Shown piece after piece: positions 34,038-45,989 of a stretch of DNA of 64,000 nt; within the stretch, counting starts at the first letter, position 1, and each line of letters starts with the position of its first letter. The stretch comes from Alopecurus myosuroides (Eukaryota; Streptophyta; Magnoliopsida; Poales; Poaceae). The position numbers and the translations under genes were made by a program. The notes beneath the pieces are model-generated. The model did no database searches. It saw only the letters and a list, made by a program, of their open reading frames with translations, and was not told where the DNA came from. The stretch covers positions 328,506,482-328,570,481 of the forward strand of contig CM054057.1 of the NCBI GenBank assembly GCA_028641055.1. The letters run 5' to 3'.

Positions 34038-35042
34038 TGATACGTCCATTTTGCATCACAATTTTATATTGCTATTTTCTCTTATTCATTGATATATTTC
34101 ATGTTATGATACATTACTTATGTTATCTCATCTTATTTTGCAGGTTTAATAATTATTGGAGAATAAACACCGGGACCAGATATTTGATGGAAAAAGCATC
34201 GTCAGGATACCCTATACAGAAGATCAGAAGAAGAGGGGGGACAGCAGAGAGGTCTTACAAGTTTAGAAGAGGAAGCCAGGCGCAAGGGGAGCCAGAGGGG
34301 GGCACCAAGGGCCCACACCATGGGGTGCCCCCCCTTGGCCGCGCCGCCAGGTGTTGTGGCCACCCTGGCCCACGGCTGGTCGCCCCCTTTCGCGTACTTT
34401 ACCCCCAGGGAACCCTAAGCCCCAGAACATCATCGAGGAAATTTTCCGCCGCCGCTTCGGGGGTGGAAAACAACAGAGAGAGAAAAGCTCTCCTGTAGGG
34501 AGAAATCTGCGGGGGAAATTCCTCCCCGGAGAGGGGAAATCGTCACCATCATCACCGTCATCACTCCGGCTTCATTAAGATCATCATCGTCATCGTCCTC
34601 ATCACCAGCACCATCACCCTCACCGTCCACCTTCATCCCGCTATAACAATTAGGGTTCTTTATCGTTGTTTTCCACTAGATCTCTCTCCCGGTGTGGATT
34701 ACTTATTAGTAGGTGATGCCTACGAGATTTATCGGTGTTTGCACGTTATGACCAGATTGTTATTCATAATTATATCACCTCCGATTATGATCCATATGAT
34801 GTCTCGTGAGTAGTTCGTTTAGTTCTTGAGGACATGGGATAAGTCATGATGTTAGCAGTGGAATTATGTTGAAGTAATATATATATATATATGGTTTGGT
34901 ATTTAAGTTGTGCTGCTATTATTCTAGTGGTGTCATGTGAACGTCGACTACATGACACTTCACCTTTATGGGCCTAGGAGGATGCATTTTGTATTTGGCT
35001 ACTAATTGTGGGGTTGCCGAAGTGACAAGAAACATAAACCCT
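34038..35042 (+). repeat. 3' LTR of element B, first 1005 bp
   Basis: It starts TGATACGTCCATTTTGCATC after the polypurine tract and has the GC-rich middle typical of these LTRs (34200-34450). It is interrupted at 35042 by element C, and the rest should lie beyond the right edge of the window. It contains an (AT)8 microsatellite at 34877-34892. Confidence 0.8.
34877..34892. repeat. (AT)8 microsatellite
   Basis: Eight uninterrupted AT units inside the element B LTR. Confidence 0.9.
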
Positions 35043-37049
35043 TGATACGTCCAAAACATATCTCCTTTTTCGAACACTTTTCTTATTGTTTTCCTCTAAA
35101 CTTGTGAGTTTTGGATACCACTAACACGGACTAATGATGTTTTTAGCAGAATTACCTTGGTGTCTTGTTTTTGTGCAGAAAAATCAACTTTCGGGAAATT
35201 GCCCAGAAAAGATCCCGAAGACCATAAAACACCCGAAGACCCCCGGAGCTAGAAGGAGTCCCGAAGAGGGGCCAGGAGGGGGCCACAACACCCATGGGCG
35301 CCCCCTTGGTCGCGCCGCCTGGTGGTGTGGGGCCCGCCAGGAACCCCCTCAGGCTCCCCTTTCAACTACACATGTCCCGTAAACCTAAAACACGAGGGGG
35401 TTCGTCATATTCCACACAAACACAACAGAGCGCTGCCGCCACCTCGAAACTCGATTCGGGGATCAGAAGTTCCTGTTCTTGCGCCCTGTCGAGACGGGGA
35501 TTCGGAGGAGATCATCGCCATCGACACCGCCACCTCTTCTCCATCAACCTTCCATGATTCCCCTTCCATGTGTGCTGAGAGGGATGGAAGGGATTCGATG
35601 AGATCGATCATGTAATAATGCCAGATTGTTAGGGCATAGTGCCTAGTATCCATTGTTAGTGTTTACTACCTTTTTGCAACTTGTTATGCTTAATGCTTGT
35701 CACTAGGGACCGAGTGTCATGATCTCAGATCTGAACTTGTTATTGTTTCATGAGTATAATTATGTTTCTTGATCATATCTGCAAGTTGTTTACACAAGTC
35801 ATTGTCCAGAACCCGAGGCCCCAAAGTGACAGATATTGGGACAACCGGAGGGGGTGGCTGTGATGTGAGGATCACATGTGTTCACGGAGTGTTAATTTTT
35901 GGTACGGTGCTTTATTAAAAGGATAACCTTAATTACCAGTAGTTTCCTAAGAGGCCCTGCTGCCACGGACTGGAAGGACAAAAGATGGTGTGCAAGTTTC
36001 CCATTGCGAGCATGTATGACTAAGGATGGCGATTTTAACCGTGGGGACGGGTATTCGCGGGTATTCGACCCGTATGGGCAGGGTATGGGTACACTTTTAT
36101 ACCCATGGGTAGTACCCGTACCCTACCCATCAAGTCATGGGTAGGTCATGGGTATCAGGTTGTACCCGTGGGTATACCCATACCCTGCCCATTTATACTG
36201 ACATATGGGCTACTTTGACCATATGTAGCCTAGAAGAAAGCAACCCACAAGGCCATGACTCCAGGGTTAAGGCGATGAGGAGAAGGATCGGTCAAAGCGT
36301 CCTCGTAATCCCCTCGTCTCCTAAATATCCCCAAATTTCAATCACTCCTTAATCCTCTCATCTTCTAAATACTCAAACTAAGAAAATAAATTCCCAGCGA
36401 TGAGGCATACAATTGATCAAACTGATATTTTTGTCAAATGTTCTATCAATGAATATAATAACTTGTGTACCCGTTGGGTATCCAATGGGTATGGGTATCC
36501 GCCGGGTATGGGTATGGGTAGACTTTTATACCCATGGGTATGGGTATGGGTAGAGTTTTCTACCCGTTAACTATACGGGTATGGGTATGGTATTGCTCTA
36601 CCCGCCCCATACCCTACCCATTGCCATCCTTATGTATGACTATATTGGAACACATGTCTATGGTTTGCCTAGAAGTTGGATGCTTTATTATTACTATCTA
36701 CAATGCCCATGTTTAGATTATTACATGAACTTTGTTATCCATGAAACGCCAGTTCATCCGTTCCCTCTATGCCTACGGTACTTCATGTCCCGTTGTTTCC
36801 CGCAACTGCTACTGCTCTTACTATTTTATTCCTGCTGTTATTTTATAACTGCTGCTGCTATAAAACTGTTACCACTGATAAATTGTTGCGACCAAGTTTA
36901 CTTTCAGGTGCAACTGAATTGAAAACTCAGTTGTGAAGTCATATAAATATTCTTTGGCTCCCCTTGTGTTGAATCAATAAATTTGGGTTTTAGTTCCCTC
37001 GAAGACTGTTGCGATCCCCTATACTTGTGGGTCATCAAGACTATTTTCT
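35043..37049 (+). repeat. 5' LTR of element C, carrying a MITE
   Basis: It begins TGATACGTCC and matches the reverse complement of the solo LTR at 423-1799. Removing the MITE and one copy of its 8-bp duplication leaves about 1.39 kb, close to the solo LTR's 1377 bp. The 3' end is placed at TTTTCT (37049) rather than at GGGTCATCA (37037), because the target duplication around the solo LTR includes those extra bases. The primer-binding site then begins at the very end of the LTR. Confidence 0.8.
36021..36632. mobile_element. Non-autonomous hAT-type MITE in the element C LTR
   Basis: The 612-bp insert has 10-bp terminal inverted repeats (TAAGGATGGC and GCCATCCTTA) and an exact 8-bp duplication TGTATGAC at 36013-36020 and 36633-36640. 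The uninterrupted site is seen in the solo LTR near 800 (minus strand). An 8-bp duplication and an Ac-like terminus are typical of hAT elements. Both subterminal regions are packed with TACCCATGGGTA-type repeats in both orientations, and the centre is AT-rich. There is no coding capacity. Confidence 0.9.
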
Positions 37050-37066
37050 GGCACCGTTGCCGGGGA
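37049..37066 (+). promoter_or_regulatory. Primer-binding site of element C (tRNA-Asp type)
   Basis: TGGCACCGTTGCCGGGGA matches the complement of the 3' end of plant tRNA-Asp(GTC) at 17 of 18 positions; the expected base at the mismatch is G (TGGCGCC). This primer is typical of Triticeae Athila-like families. Confidence 0.85.
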
Positions 37067-37126
37067 GCATAGCTTTATTTATTTGCTCACTTGATCATGA
37101 TATTTTTTGCTGCAGGCCATTCATCA

Positions 37127-39873
37127 TGGGCAAGACTCGTGATGGAAAAGTTCCTATATTACCATCCACTACAAGGAGAGGTACAACTCTGAACAACTCT
37201 GTTGCTCTTGATTCACCGTCTGTTATGAGTAAGCTTCTTACTCCACCACATACTACATCTAATGTTACTTCTGCTGAGTCTGAAAATATTCTGATACTTT
37301 TTATGATACTTCTAATGTGCTTGATGATAATGGTTCTCTAGTTCCTTTCGTAGATGCTACTATTGCTAAATCCAAACAAATTGAAAGTGCTGAAATTTCT
37401 CTTGAAAATGCTAGTACACCTGTTAATTCACGTGAGTCTATTGATGATCTTTATGAAACCTATATTGAAATTAATGATGACTTTATTGAAGATGCTCGGC
37501 CTACTACTTGTGCAAGTGCTCTTAAGAGTCTTCTTGCAAGACATGTTGTGAAATATAAATCTTCTCTTGATGCTAAGTTTGCCACATCTCCCATACACAT
37601 TAGAGACAAGGATTATGATTTCTATTGAGATTTATCTTATATATCTATTGTTGATAAGGAACCTTTCTATGGAACTAAAAGTAAAAGTTCTATGAAACAC
37701 ATGAATGAGCTTTCATCTTTGAGTAGTTTATATTCTGATGATACTAAACTGCGTACTGATTTTGTTACCAAGATCTTCCCTTTCTCATTGAAAGATGAAG
37801 CTAAAACTTGGTTTAACAATCTGTCACCTCGATCTATTATGAATCCTATGGATTTGGTTAATGCTTTATTTCAAAAATGTTTTCCTGCTAGTGCCCATCA
37901 TGCTGCTGTGGAGGATATCTTTAACTTTGAGAAAATTGAAAGAGAAATTTTGCCTGAATCTTGGACAAGGTTTTGTTCTTTAATAAGAGCTATCCCTGGA
38001 TACCCATTACCTAAAAATGAGCTCCTAGATATATTTTATAATGGACTAACTATTGAATCTAGGACATATCTGGATAGTTGTGCTGGTTGTGTTTTCAGGA
38101 AAAGAACACAAGAAGAAGCCGAGGAATTAAGGGCTAAAATAGCCAAAAATAATGATGATTGGAATATACCTGATCCTACACCTACACTAGAGCAAACACC
38201 AATACCAACACCCAAGAAGTGAGGGATGATTGAATTAAATGATGAAGTGATGAAGGAAGCCAAGAAATCTCTAAAAGAGAGGGGAATTAAATCTGAAGAT
38301 GTGAAGAATTTACCTCCTATAGAAGAATTATGTAAGCCTATTCCTCATCCATCAACAGTTGAGGTACACTCTCTCTCCAATACTTTGATAATAGAGATAT
38401 TCCCTACTCTAAACCACCTAATCAATGCTTAGATGAATTTGATAATTATGTTGTTAAGCAATAAAACTTTAATATGAGAGTGCAAAACCATCTTATGGAA
38501 AACTCTAGAGCTATTGATAATTTGCATGGTATTATTGAAAGAACCTCTAATGATGATCAAAATTCTTGTTAAACATTTTCATATGGTTCAAACTCAAATT
38601 GATCAACTTACTAAAGTGCAAAAGGATATGCTAGCTAAAGCTTCTAGAGATAAACATGTTTGTGAAATAATTACTACCTCTTATCCAAATTAAGTGTCAT
38701 AAGAATACGCCTAGGCTAGTACAAAATCTGTGACCGGCGACAGAAATTTCGGATCGGAGGGAGTACTAGGAGTGGTGTTTCTACTCAGGACCCCTTGTAT
38801 CCTGAAGGACATCCTAAAAGAATTGAAAAAGATTCTCGGCAACCTAAAAACAATAGTTCTCCTTCTAGGAAAAAGAAGAAGAGACATAAAAATGTTGTAG
38901 AATCTCCTGAACCTGCGAAAGATCCTAATAATATATCTATTTCTGGTGCTGAAATTGAAAGTGGAAATGATAAAAGTGATGCTTCTGATAAAGAAGAAAT
39001 TGTAGCTGAACCTGTAAAGAAAATTAAAACTGTGTACTATACTAAGGAGGATTTAATTTCTAATAAACATGGTAATGAAAGAGAGCCTTGGGACAAAACG
39101 CAATGCCCTTTCCTAATAAGAAACACAAATCAAAGGAAGAAGGACATTATAACAAGTTTTGTGAGTGGATGAAACCTCTGTTTTTGCAAATCCCTTTGAT
39201 TGATGCTATTAAACTACCTCCTTATTCTAAATATATGAAAGATATTGTCTCTAACAAAAGGAAAATTCCTAATGAGATAATTTTCACTATGCTTGCTAAT
39301 TACTCTTTCAATGGCAAGGTTCCAAAGAAGCTTGGAGATCCTGGTATTCCTACTATCCCTTGTTCTATTAAAAATAATTATGTTAGAACTGCTTTATGTG
39401 ACTTGGGCGCTAGAGTTAGTGTTACGCCTTTTTCTCTCTATAAGATGCTCTCTCTTGAAAAATTGATACACACTTATATATCTTTGGAAATGGCTGATAA
39501 ATCTACTGCTATTCTTGTTGGTATATGTGAGAATGTTCATGTTCAAGTTGCTACTAATTGTTTGATATTAACTGACTTTGTTGTGTTGGAAATGCCTAAA
39601 TATGATCATATGTATATTATTCTTGGGGGACCTTTCCTTAAATCTGCAGGGGCTGTTATTGATTGCAATCAAGGAAAAGTAACTTCCAATGTTAATGATA
39701 AAGAGCATACTGTTTATTTTCCCAAGAAGATTGATAGAAGATATGGTTTAAATTCAATTGAAAATATTGAGATCATCAAGATTGGAGAATTTTATTGTCC
39801 CATTCCAGTACCACCAAAAGAATATGAAATTATTATGATTGGGACTATGTCTATCAAGGTTGAGGTAACATAA
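37127..39873 (+). pseudogene. gag-protease of element C, degenerate
   Basis: The frame starts MGKTRDGKVPILPS at 37127, shifts near 37290, and contains a TGA at 37626-37628. It then gives the capsid-like gag block (FSLKDEAKTWFNNLSPRSI at 37784-37840, then a basic/acidic tail). Further breaks are a TGA at 38220-38222, a region with no clear frame at 38430-38790 that includes a Stowaway remnant, and a frame change near 39100. The protease part shows ALCDLGARVSVTPFSLY (39390-39440), matching the Athila-type D-L-G-A active site, and YIILGGPFLKSAGAVIDC. It ends at TAA 39871-39873. gag packages the RNA and protease would mature it; this copy can do neither. Confidence 0.85.
38700..38765 (-). mobile_element. 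Truncated Stowaway MITE
   Basis: Read on the minus strand from 38765 it starts TACTCCCTCCGATCCGAAAT, the terminus of Triticeae Stowaway (Tc1/mariner) MITEs. The partner terminus is missing, so only about 65 bases of one end remain; the left limit is approximate. It interrupts the gag region of element C. Confidence 0.65.
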
Positions 39874-40185
39874 TTATTTAGTGATTAGCAAAGTTTTCTT
39901 CATATGAAAATTGTTCTGGTAACAAGACTTGATCACCCTTGTTAACAAAATGATTTTGAATGAAGAAGGCAATGTTTTCACCTTCCTTCTTATGTTTTCA
40001 CCATGATTACTTCTGTTATCACCTTGGTACTTTAGTACAATCATGTTTTCCATCATCCATATTCATGGTTTCCTCATGTTTTCACCCTGATTACTGTGGT
40101 TATGCATGTTTTCACCACCCATAATTTTGTTTTCACCACTTCCACATTTATTTTCCTTGATTATTTTTCCATTGGAGTGTCATAG
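39874..40185 (+). other. Element C tail after protease
   Basis: AT-rich, with six or so copies of an ATGTTTTCACC-type motif spaced 25-60 bases (39990-40140). No coding frame is recognised. Element D starts at 40186; the five bases before it (CATAG, 40181-40185) would be the left target-site copy. Confidence 0.55.
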
Positions 40186-43100
40186 TGTCACACCCCACTT
40201 TTTGGAAAACAACAAAATGCAGTTGTTGGAGAGTCAAAAATTAGGGCCAACAAAAACTTTTTAAAATGCTTAACAATTAATCTTGTTTCACCTCTGTCTG
40301 CCTTGTTTGATCTTGAGTGTTGGTGTTGGAACCAACCAAAACAAAATGGTTACATAAATAACAAGAATTGAGCTGAACCTCTTTTATAAAAATCCTCCTT
40401 AAGTGGTTTGGCTTGACCACTAACTTTCTCTAAAACACTTGAAGTAAAACCCCAAGAATTTATATGGCAGAACTCCTTTGCTTGAGTGAACTTGTTAAGT
40501 CTTGTTATTATCTACTTATGAGGTGACCTTATCTTTTTCCTTGCCTCAAAGTATTTATAACTATTGTGGATAGTTGTGAGTTGTTTTATTTGTATGAGAT
40601 CTACAAATAACAATCCCTTACCTCAGTAGCATGTTATATCCTATTTATATCTCATCTTATGTTCTCTTTAACTTCTCTAGTTTGGCCTCCTGCCATGAGG
40701 AGGAATCCTGATCTTTGACTAGTATATCATCATGGATATAATGGTACCTATCTATGAGCCCTATCCTTATGTTTGTATTTGATTATCAAACCCATTCACT
40801 TTCTTCCAAAGCCCTCTTGAGGTCTTCCCGAAAAATAGGATCATGTCCCTGTTATCATGATGCTTTTGTTAAGTCTTCCTAAAAATCACTCCTATCCTTT
40901 TTGAGCTAAGTGAACCTTCCCTTGTCATCTTCATGACTTTTACATCATATTAATGTGATCCATTTTTGTTTCCCATGACCATGTGATTTATCCTCTCTCT
41001 GGGATTTTGGCTTATTAAATAAATTCCTGTTATCATCCTTTTGCACTTGGTATCTCAAATATTTTTCAAAGGAATTGTTTATTCAAAATCACTTCTGATA
41101 CATATATTTTATACCCTTCCACCCCAACTCAAAAATACTTGGTTTATAAACATTTTCCTATTTATTAAATGCTATTTTCCAAAAGGCCAGAAATGGACTT
41201 TTAATGTTTTTGTTAATAAAAGTATTTCTAAAATTCTTAAGAAAATTCCCCAACATTCCTAGGGTCATATGTGACCTAGTTATCAAAAAACATTTGCTGG
41301 TTATTTTCAAATTTTGAAACAAAACATCCAAAAACAGTTTCAGCACTTTTTGAATTTCCAAAATTTTGTGAAATAAATATTTTCAGAAAATTTGGGGACC
41401 ACCACACCTAGACTCAATATTTGATTCTCTATCCATTAAACATTTTTTAAAACATATCTTCTATACAAAATTTTGGAGAAAACATTTAAAAACAGAAACA
41501 ACAGTTTTTGGAAAATTGAAAGTTTTCAAAGAAAACAATTTAAGAAAAGTGGGAGACCACCACTACCCTACTCCAAATTTCATTTCCTACCTCATAGACT
41601 TATTTTCATGCATGTGTTATGTTCAAGATTTTGAAGAAAACCAGCACAAACACTTTCTGATGAATTTTCAAAGGAGACCTTTAGGTGATATTTTTCCTCC
41701 TTCTTCACTCCCATTGGATTCCCTAGCTGCCTAGTAACCTAGACCCCACCCCATTGACTTCCTGGACGAAATTGCAATGCCCATACCCATCCACCACATG
41801 GCTTAAACCCTAAGCAATGGCATGGGCTGACATGCCACACCCCTCCCCCATACCTTACTGCCTCCATGGACCCCACCTTCTAGAAGAGTTGACCTCCACG
41901 AGCTCGAAGAGCCAATACCCCTCCCCCTGGAGCCTCTCTTTCCCCCTCGTTTCTATATCATAGCATTATTTTAAGTATATTTGATTACTAGCATGTGTAA
42001 GGTATATGTACTGTTAGTAGGTGTTTTTATTCATGTATCTATGGTTTAGGAAAAGTTCATGCTTATAGTTTTGATTGCTCCTCTAGTATTGCATTAGTGT
42101 CCCACTAGATGTTGATTTTGCTCCATTATTATTTGTCCTTTTATTTTTAGGACTGTATGATGTTTTCTAGCATGTTTAGGATGTTTTCCTTTCTGTTATT
42201 ATGGTATATATATATTGTAGTTGTGTGCATTAATGGGTTGTGGAATGCAATTTATTCCTTAGGGCATGCTTGTGTAAATTTTCCCTACTAGTATGCTAAT
42301 AGTTGACTCCTGTCATTATGATATTTTGCTAAGAGTAATGTACCTTGTTGTTATTATGTTTTAGAGTGTGTTTTATTGACTTGTTACAATTTATTGATCC
42401 ACTGGTTTGTTTGGTTCCTTTCATTATTGAGTGATTCCTTAGCTTTGGTGTAGACTTTAGCTTATTAAATAACTAGATAATTCATATGTGTTCTGTTTGT
42501 TTTGTTGTTTGTAAATTGTATGGATGTTTACCTTAGCATAAGTTTGGTGCTAGTGTTATCATTATATTTAGTAGTACCTTGTTGTATGTGTTTAAGGCTA
42601 GTGGTAAACTTGTTTGGATTTATTGCTTGTGTTGTTGTTAATACCCACTGCCATGGGTGTTGCTTTGATGGTTGATATTACATTGATTGTTTATGAACAC
42701 CTTAGTAGCCTCACCCTTGTTACCACAAGCTATATTTTTAGCTTCCTTAATATCTTGGTATGATAGTGGTACACCCACTCAACCTCCGATATTGGGGTGT
42801 GGAATATGGTTTTTCAACCATATGTTTCCTGACGATGGTCTTGTACTCTGAGAGTTTGTGAGACGGTTCTCTCGATAACTTTTTGAGTGATTGCATTAGT
42901 ATGTGTTACCTTGCTGTAGGTGTTGTTTTGATTACTTTATTGTCCTTCTGGATCTGAGTGTGTGTCTTTTATTATTTTACGGCGTTAGAAAAACGAAGAA
43001 GAAGAAGATGGAGTCGTAGAGATGTGTGTCAAGATCAAGCTATCTCATGGCCAGGGACACAAAGGGATTTAAGGCAAGCCATCCTGATGCTTGCTGTTAT

Positions 43101-44726
43101 CATACACTTATCATTATCTAACATGCATGTTTTACTTCTGAAAGGTTTTACAAAAAATTTATTTCCAAGAAAAACTATTTTTGAGTGAATACTACTACTA
43201 CTTTTATATATATACTATGCCATTAGTTAATACTTGGTGTTACCAAGCCCATAGCCACCATATGGTATTTATTACCATCACATATATTAGTCCCTAAATG
43301 GAAACCTTAAAATTGTGTTTTTACAAAACAAAGGCTTTATGGAAAACCCGGAGAAAAGGCGGATCCTTATTCTCCGAAGGAATGTGAAAGTGGTCATTTT
43401 TTGGGAATAACGTGTTTAAAAAAATGACACATAACCTAGTCTTCGCCGGACAACCTTTAACGTACTGCCAACCTACCCCAACATGGGCATGAGGCCTAAC
43501 TGGAAGTTTGTTCTTGTTAGTGTGTGTTCTATCTCAATTGCTATAAGGGTTGTCATGCCCTCGAACCGAATGTCATCAAAACTCCCAGTGTTGAGACATA
43601 TAAAGTGTGGGATTAAGTTTCCCTCCGGACGCATCCGTTGAGTCTCCTGTCTAGGCGGGGAGCCGGGGAGATTATACTCGACTGAAGATATAGGCATATT
43701 CTAGCTTGAACATAGTGGAAGGTTAGGATCAGTTATCTGATGTTCTACATACTGTTGTTACAGTCCGTGGTTGTTCACGGCAGGTGTATTGGATCTGGTG
43801 GATGTGTACACCTCTGCAGAGTACAACTTTTTCGAAGAAGCCGCGTCCTCGGATATGGACAGTTGAATGGCCATGTAGCTAGCATTGTGTCAATGTTTTC
43901 AAAAAGATGTTTTCAAAAGGTGTTGAACTCGGGAAGTTCGGAAAGGAAGAAATCTTGTACCGTGGAGGTACCGATGATGAAAAGCCAGGAGTTGTTTTAC
44001 AAACCAAATATGTTTTGTAAACAAAATCTTTCTTCTTTAAGCAAACATCTGGAAACTGATTCCAACAAGTTTTGCAAAGAGAAAACTTTCTTTCAACAAG
44101 ATTTTACAAAAACCTCTTGTACATGTGATATCTACAAGAGAAAGAAAAAACTATACTATTTTCTTCTGAAGTATCTTCTTCAACGAAGATACAGATTAAC
44201 CTGACTGCAACTGTGGTGTCATCCTATATGAACACCATTGATAGTGAACCCTATGTATAGCCTACCTATTACACCATATAAGCATACTTGCATTTGGTAA
44301 GTTACATGATGGATGTCTTGCTGAGTACATTCAAATGTAGTCATATTGGTTTCGTCCCTGGTATTTACTTGCCAGACATCGAGAAGGAATCTCAGGAGGA
44401 GATCAACGAGGAGAAGTACTGCGTTGATGGACTTGCGAACTAGGATCGTCTCCCAGTCAGCAGCCTGTAGGTTAAGGCGTGACTTGGGCTCTACCACGTT
44501 TGTGTGTTTAGTCTTCCGCTGTGTGTGTTGTGTGTTTGCCCTGCGTGGCAGTTGTGTGGACTTGGTCAGGTGACCATGCCTCTTTGTAAGTGTTTGTGTA
44601 ACCGTGTAATGGATATTGTATATGTGTACCAACTTGATATGTTGTTCACGACTGAATTTTCCTGGGATCGTGAATGTATGCATATCGAAGGTGTCCTTGA
44701 ACAGTGGTTCTGGGGCGGACCTAACA
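40186..44726 (+). repeat. 5' LTR of element D, internally deleted
   Basis: It starts TGTCACACCCC and ends GGACCTAACA four bases before the primer-binding site. It matches the 3' LTR (60903 onward) up to CTATATCA at 41960, after which the two copies differ completely. The 3' LTR continues with at least 1322 bases of mainly GC-rich DNA not found here, so this copy carries a large deletion. Exon-like blocks remain downstream: an acidic-coding block at 44376-44443 after acceptor TTGCCAG, ending at a stop, and a block before AG|GCAAGC at 43073. Confidence 0.8.
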
Positions 44727-44730
44727 GAGT

Positions 44731-44742
44731 TGGTATCAGAGC
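44731..44742 (+). promoter_or_regulatory. Primer-binding site of element D (initiator tRNA-Met)
   Basis: TGGTATCAGAGC is the classic complement of the 3' end of plant initiator tRNA-Met. It begins four bases after the LTR ends, which fixes the LTR boundary. Confidence 0.9.
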
Positions 44743-45989
44743 TATCCTGACTTTAGAAGACCTTAGTTAGCATGGACGTCAGTTAGGAAATAAAAATATT
44801 TTGGTAAAAACTATATTACTACCTAAATTGTTTTATCCAAAGAAATCCTAAGCATAGCTCCTACTCTCCCTTACTCCCAAATTATTGCCAAATTTACAAA
44901 CCCGAGAGTTGGGAACCAGAGAAAATAGTACATATGTCCTTTTTCTCCTTTGTTTTCCTCGCTCAAAACTTTTTGAAAATAAAATTTATAGCCTCTTTTG
45001 CAAACAAACTTTTTCAAACAAAATTTATAACCTCTGTTTCAAACAAAAGTTATGGCTCAAAACTTTTTCAAACAAACTTTTTGAAAACAAAATAGTACAC
45101 ACTTTGGTTTTTATGTAAAAGTTTTCCAAAAGGTTTTTCTTCTGTCAACTTTCAAAAATTAACTGCTTGACGATTCCCAAGGAGACCTTAGTGATTTGCA
45201 ACCTGAAGAAGCCAAAGTTTTTCCTTCTAGAGAACATCATCACCCAGGTGATTTCGATGCAAAGAATGAAGATCTGCCACAACCTCTTAAATTGAAGTGA
45301 TCTTACCAATCAAGTCTCTCTCCAACCTGAACAAAGTGAAGAAAGTCCTCGAGATCAGGAAGGGTGGCAGGAAACTTTCAAACAACCCTGGTTGACTCAG
45401 ACCCATAGGGTGCATAGGTTTTGCTCAGTTGTTTCACCTGAGCTACCCCTTTTCCTCCGCATTTTTTTAGACGTCTGCTTGTGTTTAAAGTACTGGTTTT
45501 CCTTGTTTTTGAGTGCTGATTGTTAGGAATTGTGTGTGATGATTTTTCTTGCTCTGTTTTGGTGGAGTATTTTTCCCTTCTTTGCTTACCAGTGTGAAAA
45601 ACTTTCCTTTTTTAAACTTTTTACACCAGTGTTTCATCATCTTAACAAAACTAGTACAACCACATCGTTTTGTTGTCCAAAGCAAACCTAGGATGTTTTG
45701 AGCTATCTCTAATTAATCTTCCCTTAGAAAAATCCTCTAAAAATTCTACTGGAAGTAAAAAAACCCTTCCATGCATGCCCGGGTGTGATTACACTCTGCA
45801 CATTGCTTTGCCACAAAACCCCACAAGCAGAAGAATGATCTTGAAGAACTACAAATCTCTCAGGAACTTCAAAGGGATACATTGTTCAAGAAATAACATT
45901 ACACCTAAGAGATAAAAGTTTCAGAAAAATAAGATACAAGTCTGTTTTCCAACACAGACCACTACACCTACTCTGATGTAGACCCTAAC
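44743..45989 (+). other. Element D internal region, left part
   Basis: AT-rich with runs of TTTTCAAACAAACTTTTTGAAAA-type repeats (44950-45130) and no recognisable protein. The short frame at 45670-45915 (81 codons) has no family resemblance. Element E is inserted after CTAAC (45985-45989). Confidence 0.6.

Larger units (their letters stand above)
5631..35042 (+). mobile_element. Athila-like Ty3-gypsy element B, broken by later insertions
   Basis: Element B is the oldest visible layer. Its parts, in order, are an integrase fragment (5631-6456), an extra ORF (6795-7109), a non-coding 3' region (7110 to about 8320 and 33689-34037), a polypurine tract (34025-34036) and the first 1005 bp of the 3' LTR (34038-35042). 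Element A has removed or displaced everything upstream of the integrase core, a LINE with a CACTA inside it splits the 3' region, and element C splits the LTR. The coding parts contain stops and frameshifts, so the copy is dead. Confidence 0.8.
35043..40185 (+). mobile_element. Athila-like element C, 5' half (LTR, gag, protease)
   Basis: It comprises a 5' LTR (35043-37049), a tRNA-Asp-type primer-binding site, a degenerate gag-protease frame and a 312-base tail, after which element D is inserted. It lies in the 3' LTR of element B; the left candidate target copy is ACCCT at 35038-35042. No reverse transcriptase or integrase follows the protease before D. Either they lie beyond the window or the family is non-autonomous. 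The stop right after the protease region favours the second. Confidence 0.8.

Noticed and set aside
35043..37037. Placing the element C LTR end at GGGTCATCA because of the usual TG...CA rule
   Set aside because: The duplication around the related solo LTR contradicts it and favours TTTTCT at 37049.
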